7,749 nucleotides of DNA from an uncultured Clostridium sp. Lineage in GTDB: Bacteria; Bacillota; Clostridia; Lachnospirales; Lachnospiraceae. Shown here piece after piece: positions 6,430 to 7,749 of this stretch. The first letter of the stretch is position 1; every line of letters begins with the position of its first letter. A model generated the notes under the pieces. That model had not been told where the DNA came from. It searched no databases and saw nothing but the letters and a program-made list of their open reading frames with translations. The position numbers were made by a program, and so were the translations under genes. The stretch spans positions 1 through 7,749 of the forward strand of contig CATWBR010000209.1 of the NCBI GenBank assembly GCA_958349075.1, written 5' to 3'.

Positions 6430-7527
6430 ATGGAGAAAATATTGGAGATAAACGATGTAAGAAAGTTATTTGGAAGGAAAGAAATCCTGAAGGGTATTAA
6501 TCTTTCCGTAGAGGAGGGCGAGATTATCAGCGTTCTGGGACCATCCGGCTGCGGCAAATCGACTCTGCTTAATATAATAGCGGGAATTCTTCCTCTGGAT
6601 GGGGGAACCGTGGCCATACATGGGCAACAGGTATCCGCGGTAAACAAAATGGTGGCTGTCCAGAACCGCAGCATTAATATGGTTTTTCAGGATTTCGCCC
6701 TCTGGCCCCATATGAAGGCAAGGAACAATATTCTTTATGGCCTGAAGGTGAAAAAGATGGGTAAAGAAGAAATGGAGAGCCGGCTTAACGAAGTGGTAAC
6801 CCTGCTTCATCTGGAAGGGCTGCTGGAACAGTACCCGTCCGAATTGTCCGGAGGGCAGCAGCAGAGAGTGGCAATCGCCAGAGCGCTTATCACGAAACCG
6901 GCTATTGTTCTCCTGGATGAGCCGTTGTGCAATCTCGATATACAGTTAAGGATTGAGATGCGCACGGAGATGGCCCAGTTGTTCCATTCCCTGAAGACAA
7001 CGGTATTTCATGTAACGCATGATCCGTCGGAGGCATTTGCCATGGCGGATCGGATTATTGTGATGAATAACGGCGTGATTGATCAGATGGATGTGCCGTC
7101 TGCCTGCTACATTCAGCCGAGGACAAGCATGGTGGCAGGGCTTCTCGGGGCGGGAAACTGCCTGATAAAAGCCAATATCGCCTCCTGTTCAGAAAAATAT
7201 TGTGAGGTGAGCCTGGGCGGACGAAAACTGACCGGACTGCATTTTGAAGCATCTAAAAACATGGAGGCTGCGGCCGAGCCGTCATTGCCCGGCAGAGCAG
7301 AGCTGCGTTTCCGTCCGGAAGAATGCGGATGGCAGGAGGCAGAGGGTGAAAATACAATCCCGGTCACGGTGGCGATGTCTACGTTTGAGGGAGGAGTTTA
7401 CCGCGTGAAAGTGCAGACCCGGGATGGAGAGGGATTCTGCCTGCTCCATCAAGAATATCTGGAAGAGGGCAGGGAAGGTTTTGCCGGCATAGCCAGAGAG
7501 AGGCTGTATATCTATGAGAAGAATTAA
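6430..7527 (+). CDS. ABC transporter ATP-binding protein (FbpC/PotA/AfuC-like)
   Basis: Cytoplasmic ATPase that powers the importer, 365 residues. The nucleotide-binding domain has Walker A GPSGCGKST (37-45), the Q-loop VFQD (Q87), signature LSGGQQQ (139-145), Walker B IVLLDEP (159-165) with catalytic E164, the D-loop NLD (168-170) and the H-loop H197 in VTHD. All catalytic residues are present. Residues from about 235 onward form a TOBE-like C-terminal domain, with the RPEEC motif (295-299) where this class of transporter ATPase often senses regulators or substrate. The ATG at 6430 follows AGAGGA (6418-6423), which overlaps the permease stop, so expression should be coupled. The in-frame codon at 6373 lies inside the permease gene and is not the start. 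Motifs place it in the spermidine/ferric/sugar-phosphate group but do not fix the substrate. Confidence 0.93.
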   Translation: MEKILEINDVRKLFGRKEILKGINLSVEEGEIISVLGPSGCGKSTLLNIIAGILPLDGGTVAIHGQQVSAVNKMVAVQNRSINMVFQDFALWPHMKARNNILYGLKVKKMGKEEMESRLNEVVTLLHLEGLLEQYPSELSGGQQQRVAIARALITKPAIVLLDEPLCNLDIQLRIEMRTEMAQLFHSLKTTVFHVTHDPSEAFAMADRIIVMNNGVIDQMDVPSACYIQPRTSMVAGLLGAGNCLIKANIASCSEKYCEVSLGGRKLTGLHFEASKNMEAAAEPSLPGRAELRFRPEECGWQEAEGENTIPVTVAMSTFEGGVYRVKVQTRDGEGFCLLHQEYLEEGREGFAGIARERLYIYEKN

Positions 7528-7749
7528 GATAAAGGGCGGATACGGAGAGCACGGACGCAGCTGCTTTATGATAGAATACGGAACAGAAGGGCGGTATTAT
7601 ATCGTGGACTGCGGTATCATGGATACGGATCCGGTTCCGTGGCCAACAGTGACAGCAGACGAACTGGCCCGCGCAGACTTCCTATTTCTCACACATTGCC
7701 ACAAAGATCATTCGGGCGCCTTCGGCTATTTCGTGGAGCAGGGATTTAA
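7514..7749 (+). CDS. Metallo-beta-lactamase-fold hydrolase, N-terminal part (runs off the window)
   Basis: Only the first 78 residues are visible; the frame is open to the last base. It shows the fold's opening strands (SCFMIEYG 16-23, YYIVDCGIMD 28-37) and the zinc motif HCHKDH (H61, H63, D65, H66), followed by SGAFGYF. The GRSCF start followed by a VDCG strand recalls the Cft2/YSH1-like group of RNA-processing lactamase-fold proteins more than glyoxalase II, but with so little sequence this is a hint only; a phosphodiesterase-like enzyme is equally possible. The ATG overlaps the ATPase gene by 14 nt and is preceded by AGAGG (7499-7503) 10 nt upstream, so it is the fourth gene of the transporter operon and may act on the imported compound. 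It is unrelated in role to rnz at the other end of the window, though it shares the fold. Confidence 0.8.
   Translation, partial: MRRIKIKGGYGEHGRSCFMIEYGTEGRYYIVDCGIMDTDPVPWPTVTADELARADFLFLTHCHKDHSGAFGYFVEQGF

Noticed and set aside
3515..7527. Naming the transporter fbpABC (ferric iron)
   Set aside because: The architecture fits, but the binding protein appears to lack the tandem tyrosines and related systems move other substrates, so no gene symbols were given.
1..7749. CRISPR arrays, transposases, phage genes or toxin-antitoxin pairs
   Set aside because: No regularly spaced direct repeats and no coding frame with such motifs; every long plus-strand frame is accounted for by housekeeping or transporter genes.

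Overview
The window looks like chromosomal DNA of a low-to-mid GC Firmicute, most likely a Lachnospiraceae member (Enterocloster, Hungatella or Clostridium symbiosum-like). The reasons are strong purine-rich Shine-Dalgarno sequences, all genes on one strand in tight operons, a B. subtilis-type TsaD N-terminus, use of the non-mevalonate isoprenoid route, and roughly even base composition. The genus is inferred from overall character, not from a database match.

Layout. Bases 1-323 carry no gene; they hold a long imperfect inverted repeat (7-147), a C-rich featureless stretch, and a sigma-A-like promoter (249-278). Bases 324-3108 are a compact housekeeping operon: rnz (RNase Z, tRNA 3' processing), tsaD (t6A37 tRNA modification) and ispD (MEP-pathway cytidylyltransferase), closed by a clean intrinsic terminator at 3159-3184. 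Bases 3185-3514 form a second non-coding stretch with several dyads: a hairpin whose arms repeat the terminator arms, a 64-nt two-part stem-loop (3253-3316), an AT-rich inverted repeat (3392-3427) and a putative promoter (3438-3465).

Bases 3515-7749 are the start of a second operon for an ABC importer of the FbpABC/AfuABC/PhnSTUV type. It encodes a lipoprotein binding protein, a fused 12-helix permease and an ATPase with a TOBE-like tail. The ATPase gene overlaps by 14 nt the start of a metallo-beta-lactamase-fold hydrolase that runs off the window. The binding protein appears to lack the tandem tyrosines of ferric-ion binders, so the transporter should not be labelled an iron importer by default; a phosphorylated or phosphonate-type organic substrate, possibly processed by the hydrolase, is a reasonable hypothesis.

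The most eye-catching structures are a perfect 13-bp hairpin inside the early permease coding sequence (4714-4742), the transporter-hydrolase coupling, and the two unexplained intergenic dyad elements. I see no CRISPR array, rRNA, tRNA, transposase or phage gene.
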